A DNA stretch of 34,294 nucleotides from CAYGZM01 sp964354365 (GTDB lineage Bacteria > Planctomycetota > Phycisphaerae > Sedimentisphaerales > Anaerobacaceae): contig CAYGZM010000028.1 in assembly GCA_964354365.1 (NCBI GenBank), positions 1 through 34,294 on the forward strand, given 5' to 3'. Positions within the stretch are counted from its first letter, which is position 1, and the number at the start of each line of letters is the position of its first letter. Position numbers and translations under genes: made by a program. Of this stretch, positions 1-7,361 are shown piece after piece. The notes under the pieces were generated by a model. The model did no database searches, was not told the origin of the DNA, and was given only the letters and a program-made list of their open reading frames with translations.

Positions 1-36
1 CTGTTATCGGCATGATACAGTCAAATACTCAAATTA

Positions 37-162
37 TTACGTTACGAGCCCTAAGCACAACTCATCGGCTATTTGGCGCGTCGTACGCGCCCGACCCAAT
101 AGGCTAAAAACCTCCAGTTCACGATCGCTCAGAGACGCAGCCGGGGAAGAAAGTTCGCCTAG
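37..162 (-). pseudogene. LuxR/GerE-type HTH remnant of a response regulator
   Basis: Reading the minus strand from 162 to the TAA at 37-39 gives about 41 codons that include LSDRELEVFSLLGRA followed by RQIADELCLG. This is the first half of a GerE/LuxR DNA-binding domain. The known family continues with a recognition helix and a 'TVxxHxxxI' segment; here a stop comes just where that should begin. The 5' end is also missing: the frame runs straight into the CTAG duplication and MITE at 163-308, and beyond the element it stops after eight codons, close to the end of the P-loop gene. With both the receiver domain and half of the HTH absent, I read this as a decayed fragment. Confidence 0.6.
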
Positions 163-308
163 TACCCCGTAACAATCGAAACTGTGGGCATCATCGTGAG
201 GCGCTTCGGCGCCGGAACAGCCTCTACCTTCGAGGGGTAGGAGATTGCCACGTCGGCCTTCGGCCTCCTCGCAATGACGAGGGCCACAAAATCAAGTGTT
301 ACGGGGTA
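163..308. mobile_element. 146-bp MITE-like element, copy 1
   Basis: The element starts TACCCCGTAACA and ends TGTTACGGGGTA, a perfect 12-bp terminal inverted repeat. It is flanked by a direct CTAG at 159-162 and 309-312, consistent with a 4-bp target-site duplication. The interior is identical to the copy at 2491-2636 by direct comparison and contains a hairpin-forming GCCTTCGGC-type centre near 257. It encodes no protein of its own. This fits a non-autonomous element moved in trans by a transposase not present here. The CTAG target is itself palindromic, so the second copy with a different duplication is the stronger evidence. Confidence 0.85.
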
Positions 309-359
309 CTAGTCCGCCCCTGAGTGCAAGCCACAACTAATGACAATGCAAGGGGAAGG

Positions 360-1436
360 TCATTTTCCGCGGCTGAGGAGGATGCGGGCCAGGCCGTTGA
401 CATCGACCTCGGCGCTGTTGAACACCGGGATATCGGTGAACGTCGAAAGCTCGCGCACGTGGAGAGGAGAGCTTGAACATACGCCGGACAGCGCATCGGG
501 GACGAGGTTGAATTTCTCCTGCAGGCTTCTCAATCCGCCGATAGCGCCAAATGCGTCATTGGCGCAGAAGATCAGCCTATGGATCCTTGAGACCACATCC
601 GGCGCCCTCAGCAACATCGCGGTTTCGCGCTGAATGACGCCGTCGGCAAACTCCACGACCCAGAAATTTTTGGGGTTATTGGCGTACTTGAGGTCGAGCT
701 GATTGAAAATGCTCAACAACTCGGCTTCGGAGAGCATATAGGTCGAAGGATAGCCAAGATAGGTGAAATCAGCGTAGGGGTTGGCCCCAAGGTCGTTCAT
801 TTGGAGGATATCCTTGAGGCTGGCGGTTCCGGTGACCTTGGAGGCCCTGACGTTATGCCCCATAGAGCGCAGCGCCCAGCAGCAGGCAGCGGCGGCCATA
901 CTCTTGCCTGAGTTCATCGATGTCCCGCAGACCAGAATCATACGTGACCTCGGCAGTTTCTTGAAGGTGTGTTTTGGCGTTATGAGGGGAAAATCGCGGG
1001 TATTGAGTACCTTGCCGGTTTCGTCACATACGTAACCGAGGATTTTGACCTTTGTCGGGTCTTTCATCAGCGAGTTCTTGGTCCTGACCAGGCCGATCAT
1101 TGCCGAACGGGCGAGCAGGTCAACTTCATCTGTCATGTGGTCCGGGACCAACCCTTCGTAATAGTCGGGGGCATATCTGTTACCGAATACAAAAATGGCT
1201 TTTGTGCCGTCGTGTATTCTGTGTATGCGTCCGGATGCGTTTTCCAACGACGAATGCTGGCCGAGGCGGCTAATGATCCCATAGACAACATCGCCCACCT
1301 GCGGGGGCTTGTCGGTGAAGGCGTAGAGTTTTACCTGGCCGGGCTTAATGGTAAATGCAGCACTGGGGAAGATAACCCCCCTCCTGATCTTCTTCATCAC
1401 CATTCCGCCCGCCGGCAGTGTTGCCGAGACCGTCAT
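360..1436 (-). CDS. P-loop NTPase of dethiobiotin synthetase/MobB-like fold
   Basis: A 358-residue cytoplasmic protein. The clear feature is a Walker A motif, CGTSMNSGKSMAAA, near residue 172, preceded by a hydrophobic strand (RMILV). After it come a 'VRASKVTGTASLKD' segment and a 'NFWVVEFADGV' strand, in the style of the dethiobiotin synthetase/MobB/NIF3-type SIMIBI P-loop proteins. The first ~160 residues are an uncharacterised domain with no membrane segment. The substrate cannot be named. The gene starts within the stop codon of the upstream DksA-like gene (ATGA overlap at 1433-1436), so the two are translationally coupled. An alternative start lies at codon 14 (1397), where MKKIRRG begins. 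The exact family is uncertain; the P-loop is not. Confidence 0.75.
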   Translation of the reverse strand: MTVSATLPAGGMVMKKIRRGVIFPSAAFTIKPGQVKLYAFTDKPPQVGDVVYGIISRLGQHSSLENASGRIHRIHDGTKAIFVFGNRYAPDYYEGLVPDHMTDEVDLLARSAMIGLVRTKNSLMKDPTKVKILGYVCDETGKVLNTRDFPLITPKHTFKKLPRSRMILVCGTSMNSGKSMAAAACCWALRSMGHNVRASKVTGTASLKDILQMNDLGANPYADFTYLGYPSTYMLSEAELLSIFNQLDLKYANNPKNFWVVEFADGVIQRETAMLLRAPDVVSRIHRLIFCANDAFGAIGGLRSLQEKFNLVPDALSGVCSSSPLHVRELSTFTDIPVFNSAEVDVNGLARILLSRGK

Positions 1437-1933
1437 CTTAGTTGCCCACCCATATCATCTTCTGCGCCGCTATCATCGCTACTATCGGTATCACCCAGCT
1501 CGCCAGAGGACTCTTCCTCGACAATCAGACCTTTCTCGGACAGGCCGGCACAGCCAACACAATAGCGAGACCATGGAATCGCTTCGAGCCTGGCCTTGGG
1601 GATCCGTCCGCTGTGGCCCTGGCAAACGCCATAGGTGCCGTCCTCGATCCGAGCAAGGGCATCTTCTATTTCGATAAGAATCCTTCTTTCGCTGTCCACC
1701 AGGCCAACCGTGTTCTCCAGCTCGTAGTTATCGCTTCCCATATCAGCCATGTGAACCGGCATATTTGACAGGTCGGTCCTTGCCCTTCGGAGGGTCTCGC
1801 CTTCCATAAAAGTCACATTACCCAGTATTTCCCTCTGTTTTCCCAACAGCAGGGCCTTGAATTTCATTACCTGGTCCGGCGTCAACCCGCTTGCGCTCGT
1901 TCTTTTCTTTACCATAGAAGGCCCACATTTCAT
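1433..1933 (-). CDS. DksA/TraR-like regulator with reduced zinc finger
   Basis: A 166-residue protein with the plan of DksA/TraR-type RNA polymerase regulators: a helical N-terminal half with 'RILIEIEDALARIEDGTYG', then the finger region. The usual CxxC...CxxC is here YGVCQGHSGRIPKARLEAIP followed by YCVGC, so the second cysteine of the first pair is not in place and a histidine (CQGH) may substitute. A strongly acidic tail (EEESSGELGDTDSSDDSGAEDD) follows. DksA proteins bind the secondary channel of RNA polymerase and mediate ppGpp responses; whether this one does is inference. It is the first gene of a two-gene unit with the P-loop NTPase. No convincing ribosome-binding site marks the start; the methionine at 1915 (MVKKRTSAS) is equally likely. 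Confidence 0.8.
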   Translation of the reverse strand: MKCGPSMVKKRTSASGLTPDQVMKFKALLLGKQREILGNVTFMEGETLRRARTDLSNMPVHMADMGSDNYELENTVGLVDSERRILIEIEDALARIEDGTYGVCQGHSGRIPKARLEAIPWSRYCVGCAGLSEKGLIVEEESSGELGDTDSSDDSGAEDDMGGQLR

Positions 1934-2189
1934 AAAACGCCCGTATTGGGGACGTGTTGTTTATCACGTTTGCGAATTCATAACGGGATTATTTCGACAA
2001 TTTTGACGAAATGTTCAAATAAAATCTCACCCCGGGAGAAGTTTTTTTTTGGAGCACGTTCTGACCGGACGAACCAGGACGGCTGCAGAAGTTCAATAAG
2101 ACGCCGAATCGCTGCGGCGTCGAACAGACGAAATGAGGCATGAAGCTCCCACCACAGCCCCGATAACATCCGGCTGCTTGCCTGCAGTT

Positions 2190-2420
2190 TCAGCGACGCA
2201 GGCAGTTGATGAGCCAGAGCACAAGCGTCAGGATAATGGAGATAAGCACACAGCTTGCGATGGGGAAATAGATTCGCCAGTTCCGCGAGGCGAATTCGAG
2301 GTCGCCCGGCAGCCTGAACAGGCCGAATCGCCCGAGGACCAATACGAACACGCCAAGCCCGGCGATGATAAGCCCCGCTAAAATCAGCCACTTAGCTATA
2401 TGTTGCGGACCAAATTCCAT
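2190..2420 (-). CDS. DUF2905 family small membrane protein
   Basis: A 76-residue protein with two hydrophobic helices: one at about residues 10-30 (LILAGLIIAGLGVFVLVLG) and one at about 52-72 (ASCVLISIILTLVLWL). They are joined by a short loop containing FRLPGDLEF, close to the 'G(R/K)LPGDI' signature of DUF2905. The length matches that family, which is widespread and has no established function. It stands alone on the minus strand; the next minus gene begins 256 bases downstream at 1933. That gap (1934-2189) contains only a T-run at 2041-2050 and no supported gene. Nothing suggests a specific role beyond an inner-membrane location. Confidence 0.8.
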   Translation of the reverse strand: MEFGPQHIAKWLILAGLIIAGLGVFVLVLGRFGLFRLPGDLEFASRNWRIYFPIASCVLISIILTLVLWLINCLRR

Positions 2421-2490
2421 CGCAGCTCACATTCTGCTTTTTACCAAGAATTCCCACGAATATGCACGAATATCGTCAAAACTACAGTAG

Positions 2491-2636
2491 TACCCCGTAA
2501 CAATCGAAACTGTGGGCATCATCGTGAGGCGCTTCGGCGCCGGAACAGCCTCTACCTTCGAGGGGTAGGAGATTGCCACGTCGGCCTTCGGCCTCCTCGC
2601 AATGACGAGGGCCACAAAATCAAGTGTTACGGGGTA
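2491..2636. mobile_element. 146-bp MITE-like element, copy 2
   Basis: This copy is identical in sequence and length to 163-308 and has the same orientation and the same 12-bp terminal inverted repeats. It is flanked by a direct GTAG at 2487-2490 and 2637-2640. The duplication differs from that of copy 1, which shows independent insertions and a 4-bp target-site duplication. It lies between the DUF2905 gene and the DUF72 gene and interrupts neither. Confidence 0.87.
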
Positions 2637-2679
2637 GTAGTCTCCACAATTATTCAATGAAAGTGTTAGAATCTGCGTT

Positions 2680-3420
2680 GTGAGCAAGGCGGGCTGCGAT
2701 ATTCGAATAGGGACGTCGGGGTGGTATTACGACCACTGGCGGGAGCGGTTCTATCCGGCGGGGCTGGCGAAAAGCAAGTGGTTCGAGCACTATGCACAAC
2801 ATTTTAACACCGTCGAGATCAACAATACCTTTTACCACCTTCCCAAGCCACAGACACTGGCCAGATGGCGCGAGCTGGCCCCGAAGGGCTTCCTTTATGC
2901 CGTCAAGGCGAACAGATATATCACGCACATCAAGAGGCTGAAGGATACGGCGGAAGAAGTGAAACGATTCTTCGATGTGGTGGACTTGCTGAAGGAGAAG
3001 TCAGGCCCGATTTTGTATCAATTGCCGCCGAGCCTTCGCAAGGACCTCGACCTGCTGGGGAGCTTCATCAAGCTGCTGCCGAAGGAGTCCCCCGCCGTCT
3101 TTGAATTCAGACATGAAAGCTGGTACGAACACGATACGTTCGAGTTGCTTGGCCGACTGGGCGCCGGGTTCTGTATCCACGACCTCGGCGAACTGGCGAC
3201 GCCTCGCATCATCACCGGCGAAATGGTCTATATCCGCTTTCACGGCACATCAGGCCGATACAGCGGAAACTACACCGACAAAATGCTCGCCGATTGGGCC
3301 GACTGGATCAACAAGAACAAAAAAAACGTGAGCGCTGTCTATGCCTACTTCAACAACGACGCCGATGCCTACGCCATCCGAAACGCAAAAGAATTGAAAA
3401 ACCTGCTTGCCGGTCAGTGA
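2680..3420 (+). CDS. DUF72 (YecE-like) TIM-barrel protein
   Basis: A 246-residue soluble protein that fits the DUF72/YecE family over its whole length. Visible hallmarks are IRIGTSGWYYDHWRERFYP at the start, FNTVEINNTFYHLP, GFLYAVKANRYITH, a GPILYQLPPSL strand, VFEFRHESWY, and a C-terminal VYAYFNNDADAYAIRNA. The family folds as a TIM barrel, and its biochemical role is unsettled. The frame opens at a GTG codon (2680) with only a weak upstream purine stretch; no in-frame ATG lies upstream. The gene is monocistronic, and a strong promoter for the next gene follows 80 bases after its stop. Confidence 0.88.
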   Translation: MSKAGCDIRIGTSGWYYDHWRERFYPAGLAKSKWFEHYAQHFNTVEINNTFYHLPKPQTLARWRELAPKGFLYAVKANRYITHIKRLKDTAEEVKRFFDVVDLLKEKSGPILYQLPPSLRKDLDLLGSFIKLLPKESPAVFEFRHESWYEHDTFELLGRLGAGFCIHDLGELATPRIITGEMVYIRFHGTSGRYSGNYTDKMLADWADWINKNKKNVSAVYAYFNNDADAYAIRNAKELKNLLAGQ

Positions 3421-3500
3421 ACCGTCAGCGGTGGCTTGGTTTGCGCCTGATACTGCCATTCTGGGCCAAAGAGAATCTCGCCGTAGCGGGCGAAAAATGC

Positions 3501-3530
3501 TTGACGCCGACCGAAGCAATAAGGTATAAT
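3501..3530 (+). promoter_or_regulatory. Predicted sigma70-type promoter of the RCC1-repeat gene
   Basis: TTGACG (3501-3506) and TATAAT (3525-3530) are separated by 18 bases. The -10 is perfect and the -35 has five of six consensus bases. Transcription would start near 3537, leaving a leader of about 65 bases before the ATG at 3602, which has its own AGGAGG. Confidence 0.7.
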
Positions 3531-3601
3531 TCAAGCGGCAACCACGGGAAAATGCTCACTTCGTTTATTTGAAAAGACTGACTCTGTCAGGAGGATTGGA
3601 A

Positions 3602-5506
3602 ATGCGCGCCTTGAATAGAACGAATGCGGGGGTAATTGCTGCACTGTTGGCTGTGTGCTTGGTTTGTATGGTGCAGCCAGCCTTCGGCGGCACGATTATT
3701 AGCTGGGGGGTATCCCAAGCCATAGATGGCAATGACTATATCGCCATAGCCGGAGGTTACGAGCACAGCCTTGCCCTAAAAAAGGATGGCTCGATTGTCG
3801 GCTGGGGCGCTGACTGCGATTTGGAGGGAAACCAGCTTGGTCAGGCCACCCCGCCGGCCGGTAACGACTATAAGGCCATAGCCGCAGGCGCATGGCACAG
3901 TATTGCCTTGAAAGCAGACGGCTCAATCGTCGGCTGGGGCGAGAACAAGTATAATCAGGCCAGTCCCCCACCCCGTCGCCCCTTTGTCGCCATTGGCGCA
4001 GGCGCCAGGCACAGTATTGCATTATACAAGAATGGCTCGATTGTCTGCTGGGGCAGCAACTATGATTTGGACGGAAACTGGTGCGGCCAAGCCACACCGC
4101 CAGATGGCAACGACTTCATCGCCATTGCTGCAGGCCTTTTTCATAATATCGCCTTAAAAAAGGATGGCACGATTGTTGGCTGGGGCCACAATGGATACAA
4201 TCAGGCCAAGCCACCCGACGGCAACGACTATTCCGCCATTGCCGCAGGCGCCTGGCACAGTGTTGCCTTGAAGAAAAGTAACGGCTCACTTGTCGCCTGG
4301 GGCTGGAACTATTATGGTCAGGCCAGCGCACCTGCCGGTTTAAGATATGACGCCATTGCTGCGGGAGGAAACCACAGTCTTGCCACAAACGGTGGACAGG
4401 TTGTTAGCTGGGGTGAAAATAATTATGGTCAGTCTGCGGAGTCTTCCGACAGCGGCTTTATGGCCGTTGCCGCAGGCGCCTATCACAGTCTTGCCTTGAG
4501 GTGGGATGGCACGATTGTTGGCTGGGGCTGCAACATTTATGGTCAGGCCAGTCCACCTGCCGGTAATGATTTTATGGCCATAGCTGCCGGCCGGTACCAC
4601 AGTCTTGTCTTAAAAAGGGATGGTTCTATTATCGGCCGGGGCCACAACTGGGAAGGTCAGGCCAAACCTCCCGCCGGTCATGACTTTACCGCCACAGCCG
4701 CAGGTTACTACCATAGTCTTGCCTTAAAAAGCAATGGCTCGATTGTCGGGTGGGGCTACAACCTGGATTGGTTTGGACAACCGTGTGGTCAGGCCACGCC
4801 GCCTGCCGGCAACAACTATGTCGCCATAGCCGGAGGCGCCTTTCACAGTCTTGCGTTAAAGAAGGATGGCTCAATTGTCGGCTGGGGCTGGAACCGGGAT
4901 TGGAATGGCAACCTGTGTGGCCAGGCGACGACGCCCTCCGGCAACAACTATATTGCCATAGCGGCAGGTGAATTGCACAGTCTGGCTTTAAAAAATGATG
5001 GCTCGGTTGTCGGATGGGGCAACAACGGTTTTGGTCAGGTCAGCCCGCCTGATGGTAACGACTATAAGGCCATAGCTGCAGGCGCCTATCATAGTCTTGC
5101 GTTAAAGAAGGATGGCTCAATTGTCGGCTGGGGCAACAACAAAGATTGGAATGGAAACTGGCTTGGCCAAGCCACGCCGCCCGCGGGCGACGCCTTTATC
5201 GCTATAGCGGCAGGATATCTTCATAGTCTTGCTTTGAAGAGAGATGGTTCTATTGTCGGCTGGGGCTACAACAACGATTTGAAGGGAAACTTGCTTGGTC
5301 AGGCCACGCCGCCTTCGGGTTACAACTTCATCGCAATAGCTGCGGGCTTCGAGCACAGTCTTGCCATTATGACGTGCCCATACAAACTTGTCGGCGATTG
5401 GGACGGCGACTGCAAGGTTGACTTCTATGATATAGCGTTGACGACATCTAACTGGCTTGTTGATTGCTACCAGGACCCTGAAGACCCAGCGTGCATACCA
5501 AAGTAG
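3602..5506 (+). CDS. Exported RCC1/BLIP-II-like repeat protein with C-terminal dockerin-like motif
   Basis: The start is placed at ATG 3602 because AGGAGG lies at 3589-3594 and a signal peptide follows at once (hydrophobic IAALLAVCLVCMV, likely cleavage after AFG). An in-frame TTG at 3569 is less likely. The mature protein has about 14 tandem repeats of roughly 35-45 residues, each with an AIAAGxxHSLALKxDGSIVGWG core. This is the pattern of RCC1/BLIP-II beta-propeller blades, possibly two stacked propellers. After the last blade comes DWDGDCKVDFYDIALTTSNW, one calcium-binding EF-hand motif of the dockerin-like type common in planctomycete surface proteins. The protein is about 634 residues and probably extracellular or cell-envelope bound; the ligand is unknown. 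Repeats are highly similar at DNA level, so copy number may vary between strains. Confidence 0.85.
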   Translation: MRALNRTNAGVIAALLAVCLVCMVQPAFGGTIISWGVSQAIDGNDYIAIAGGYEHSLALKKDGSIVGWGADCDLEGNQLGQATPPAGNDYKAIAAGAWHSIALKADGSIVGWGENKYNQASPPPRRPFVAIGAGARHSIALYKNGSIVCWGSNYDLDGNWCGQATPPDGNDFIAIAAGLFHNIALKKDGTIVGWGHNGYNQAKPPDGNDYSAIAAGAWHSVALKKSNGSLVAWGWNYYGQASAPAGLRYDAIAAGGNHSLATNGGQVVSWGENNYGQSAESSDSGFMAVAAGAYHSLALRWDGTIVGWGCNIYGQASPPAGNDFMAIAAGRYHSLVLKRDGSIIGRGHNWEGQAKPPAGHDFTATAAGYYHSLALKSNGSIVGWGYNLDWFGQPCGQATPPAGNNYVAIAGGAFHSLALKKDGSIVGWGWNRDWNGNLCGQATTPSGNNYIAIAAGELHSLALKNDGSVVGWGNNGFGQVSPPDGNDYKAIAAGAYHSLALKKDGSIVGWGNNKDWNGNWLGQATPPAGDAFIAIAAGYLHSLALKRDGSIVGWGYNNDLKGNLLGQATPPSGYNFIAIAAGFEHSLAIMTCPYKLVGDWDGDCKVDFYDIALTTSNWLVDCYQDPEDPACIPK

Positions 5507-5575
5507 GGAATATCCAATATCGAACAAGGAATGTCGAACGTCGAACGCCACGAACCACGAGCCACGAGGCATGAG
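5507..5575. repeat. Short-unit imperfect repeat between two convergent genes
   Basis: The spacer is made almost wholly of degenerate short words: AATATCGAACA, AATGTCGAACG, GTCGAACG, then CCACGAA, CCACGAG, CCACGAG and GTCACGA. It fills the gap exactly, from the TAG of the RCC1-repeat gene to the TGA of the convergent radical SAM gene. It shows neither an obvious stem with a T-run nor an open frame. It resembles the simple-sequence filler seen between genes in some planctomycetes; any function is unknown. Confidence 0.5.
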
Positions 5576-6529
5576 TCACGAAAGAACGCTCAGGCCTTTT
5601 TGTGTGGCGTATTGGCGGACGGAGGCGATTTCTTCTTGGGAGGGTCGGCGGTTGATTTTGGGGTGTGTGGAGGCGTTGTAACAGGGGCGGTATTGGGCCA
5701 TTACGTTGATGGTTGTTGAATTGGAGATTTCTTCGGCGAGGAAGTCTATGACCTTGAAGCTGCCGGCGAGGTTCTCCGGCAGGACGAGATGTCTTATCAA
5801 TAGCCCTTTTGTGGCCAGGCCGTCTCGAACATCAAGGTCGCCGACCTGACGGTGCATCTCTTTGACGGCTGCGCGGTTGACTTGTGGGTAGTCCGGCGCA
5901 GCGCTTAGCTCGTCGGCGATACTCGTATCGGAATACTTCATATCGGGCATATAGATATCGACGAAGCCATCGAGCAATTTGAGCGTCTCGACGGAGTCGT
6001 AGCCGCCCGTGTTATAGACGATGGGCAGTTGCAGGCCGTCTTTGCGGGCCAGCTCGATGGCGGCGGCGATGGGTGCGGCCAGGTGGGTCGGGGTGACCAG
6101 GTTTATATTGCTGCAGGCGTAGTGCTGCAATTCGAGCATAGCGCCGGCCAATTGCTCAATCGTCACCGGGCGGCCGCGGCGAAGATGGCTGATATCGAAG
6201 TTCTGGCAGAAGACGCAGCCCAGGTTGCATCCGGCGAAGAAGATCGTGCCGGAGCCGCCGGTGGCACGGGCTTCCAGCCCGTGAAGACACGGCCAAGCCG
6301 GTCCCGAGCGAAGTCGAGGGAATGGCCGTGCCACCAAGACGCTTTCCTCGCCGAAGTGCGGGCCGACGGAACTGACGATGGGCATATCGCCGACGCCACA
6401 GAAACCCGTCTCCCCGCTGCTGCGCTCGACCTTGCACTGCCGCGGACAGAGCACGCACGGGTCCATACGGTCCCACAACCGGCGGACCGGCTCGCTGAAA
6501 CAATCGAGATCGATAGGCAACGGCCCCAT
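5576..6529 (-). CDS. Radical SAM protein, pyruvate-formate-lyase-activase-like
   Basis: A 317-residue radical SAM enzyme. The SAM/4Fe-4S motif is FFAGCNLGCVFCQNFD (Cx3Cx2C). An N-terminal cysteine cluster, CVLCPRQCKVERSSGETGFC, is typical of the PflA-like subgroup often annotated as putative pyruvate formate-lyase activating enzyme or AmmeMemoRadiSam radical SAM. Later strands (LPIVYNTGGYDS, VDIYMPDMKYSD, LLIRHLVLPENLAGS) match that subgroup. Between FGEES and GGSGTIFF, where relatives have only a few residues, there are about 26 extra residues encoded by a palindromic repeat (6260-6335) that keeps the frame. The substrate cannot be inferred. It is convergent with the RCC1-repeat gene and divergent from the sigma factor operon. 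Confidence 0.85.
   Translation of the reverse strand: MGPLPIDLDCFSEPVRRLWDRMDPCVLCPRQCKVERSSGETGFCGVGDMPIVSSVGPHFGEESVLVARPFPRLRSGPAWPCLHGLEARATGGSGTIFFAGCNLGCVFCQNFDISHLRRGRPVTIEQLAGAMLELQHYACSNINLVTPTHLAAPIAAAIELARKDGLQLPIVYNTGGYDSVETLKLLDGFVDIYMPDMKYSDTSIADELSAAPDYPQVNRAAVKEMHRQVGDLDVRDGLATKGLLIRHLVLPENLAGSFKVIDFLAEEISNSTTINVMAQYRPCYNASTHPKINRRPSQEEIASVRQYATQKGLSVLS
6260..6335. repeat. 76-bp palindromic repeat inserted in frame in the radical SAM gene
   Basis: The ends are GGTGGCACGG (6260-6269) and CCGTGCCACC (6326-6335), perfect 10-bp inverted repeats. Within it, CACGGGCTTCCAGCCCGTG forms a second small hairpin (CACGGGCT/AGCCCGTG). The element also contains CGAGCGAAGTCGAGGG, a word resembling the other dispersed repeats in this window. 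It is translated on the minus strand as roughly VARPFPRLRSGPAWP followed by CLHGLEARATG, with no stop codon. Confidence 0.75.
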
Positions 6530-6671
6530 AATGCTGAATCATTATACGACGAGCCTCAAAATTGGCAATTCCGGGGCGGGCTGCACGGGAGGCAAGAGGG
6601 TTATGGGGTGAGAAGCACCTGGTTCTCCGACGGTCAAGTATTCTGATTAGAAGCGCCGCAAGGCTTTAGTA

Positions 6672-6700
6672 TTGCGGCAGAAGCGTATTTGCGGTACACT
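6672..6700 (+). promoter_or_regulatory. Predicted promoter of the first ECF sigma operon
   Basis: TTGCGG (6672-6677) and TACACT (6695-6700) are separated by 17 bases. If real, transcription begins about 9 bases before the ATG at 6716. This excludes the in-frame TTG at 6689, which would lie inside the promoter spacer. Confidence 0.4.
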
Positions 6701-6715
6701 ACCGGTTGGTGCAAG

Positions 6716-7348
6716 ATGAGCAAAATAGCCGCAGAAAAGGCAAAATCAGCAGAACACAGGGGCGACACCGCGCATCTTAAGGATGAGCAGGAAGATATAG
6801 ATACGAAGGGCGAGCATTTGGAAGCTGTGCAGGATTCGCTTGCCGAGCGGCTTCGCGGCGGCGAGCGCACCGCCGCGGCTGAGCTTGTCGAGTTGTACTA
6901 TCGACAGATTTACCTCTATATGAGGAGGCTGGGCCACGACAGGCAGGTCAGCGAAGACCTGACGCAAGAGAGCTTTTTGAACGCCTGGTACCATATCGGG
7001 CAGTTGCGAGAAGGCAAGGCCCTGAGTAGCTGGCTATATCGGATTGCAGGCAATGTTTCGAGGCTTTATTGGCGCAAACACAAGGGCAAAAAGACGGTAA
7101 GCATCGAATGGATTGATTCGGCGGACGGCGCCATGCCGGAGGCCGAGAAAACAGGTCAGTACGAGGAGCTGGAGCAATTGCAGAATGCAGTTGGACAACT
7201 GCCGGTGAAATTGAAAGATGTAATCATTTTGCACTATATGCAGCACCTGACTATTGCCGAGGCGGCGGAAGCGGCTGGAATCAGAGAGGGGACGTTCAAG
7301 AGCAGGCTTGGGCGGGCGCTGAAAATCCTGCGAAAGCAACTGCCATAA
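6716..7348 (+). CDS. ECF-type RNA polymerase sigma factor
   Basis: About 210 residues. Region 2 is clear (YRQIYLYMRRLGHDRQVSED, then LTQESFLNAWYHI and LSSWLYRIAGNVSRLYWRK). Region 4 is LPVKLKDVIILHYMQHLTIA followed by EAAGIREGTFKSRLGRALKI, a standard helix-turn-helix. The first ~45 residues are a charged, probably disordered extension. Start chosen at ATG 6716; an in-frame TTG at 6689 extends it by nine codons but overlaps the predicted promoter. The gene is followed after 13 bases by a membrane protein gene and then a pseudopilin gene, all on the plus strand, so the sigma factor probably acts with the membrane protein as a signalling pair. No classical zinc-binding anti-sigma motif is seen in that neighbour. 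Confidence 0.88.
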   Translation: MSKIAAEKAKSAEHRGDTAHLKDEQEDIDTKGEHLEAVQDSLAERLRGGERTAAAELVELYYRQIYLYMRRLGHDRQVSEDLTQESFLNAWYHIGQLREGKALSSWLYRIAGNVSRLYWRKHKGKKTVSIEWIDSADGAMPEAEKTGQYEELEQLQNAVGQLPVKLKDVIILHYMQHLTIAEAAEAAGIREGTFKSRLGRALKILRKQLP

Positions 7349-7361
7349 GAAAAGGAGCACG

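Noticed and set aside
1978..2391. Open frame of 137 codons antisense or alternative to the DUF2905 gene
   Set aside because: It overlaps the recognisable DUF2905 protein in another frame of the same strand and has no domain or start signal.
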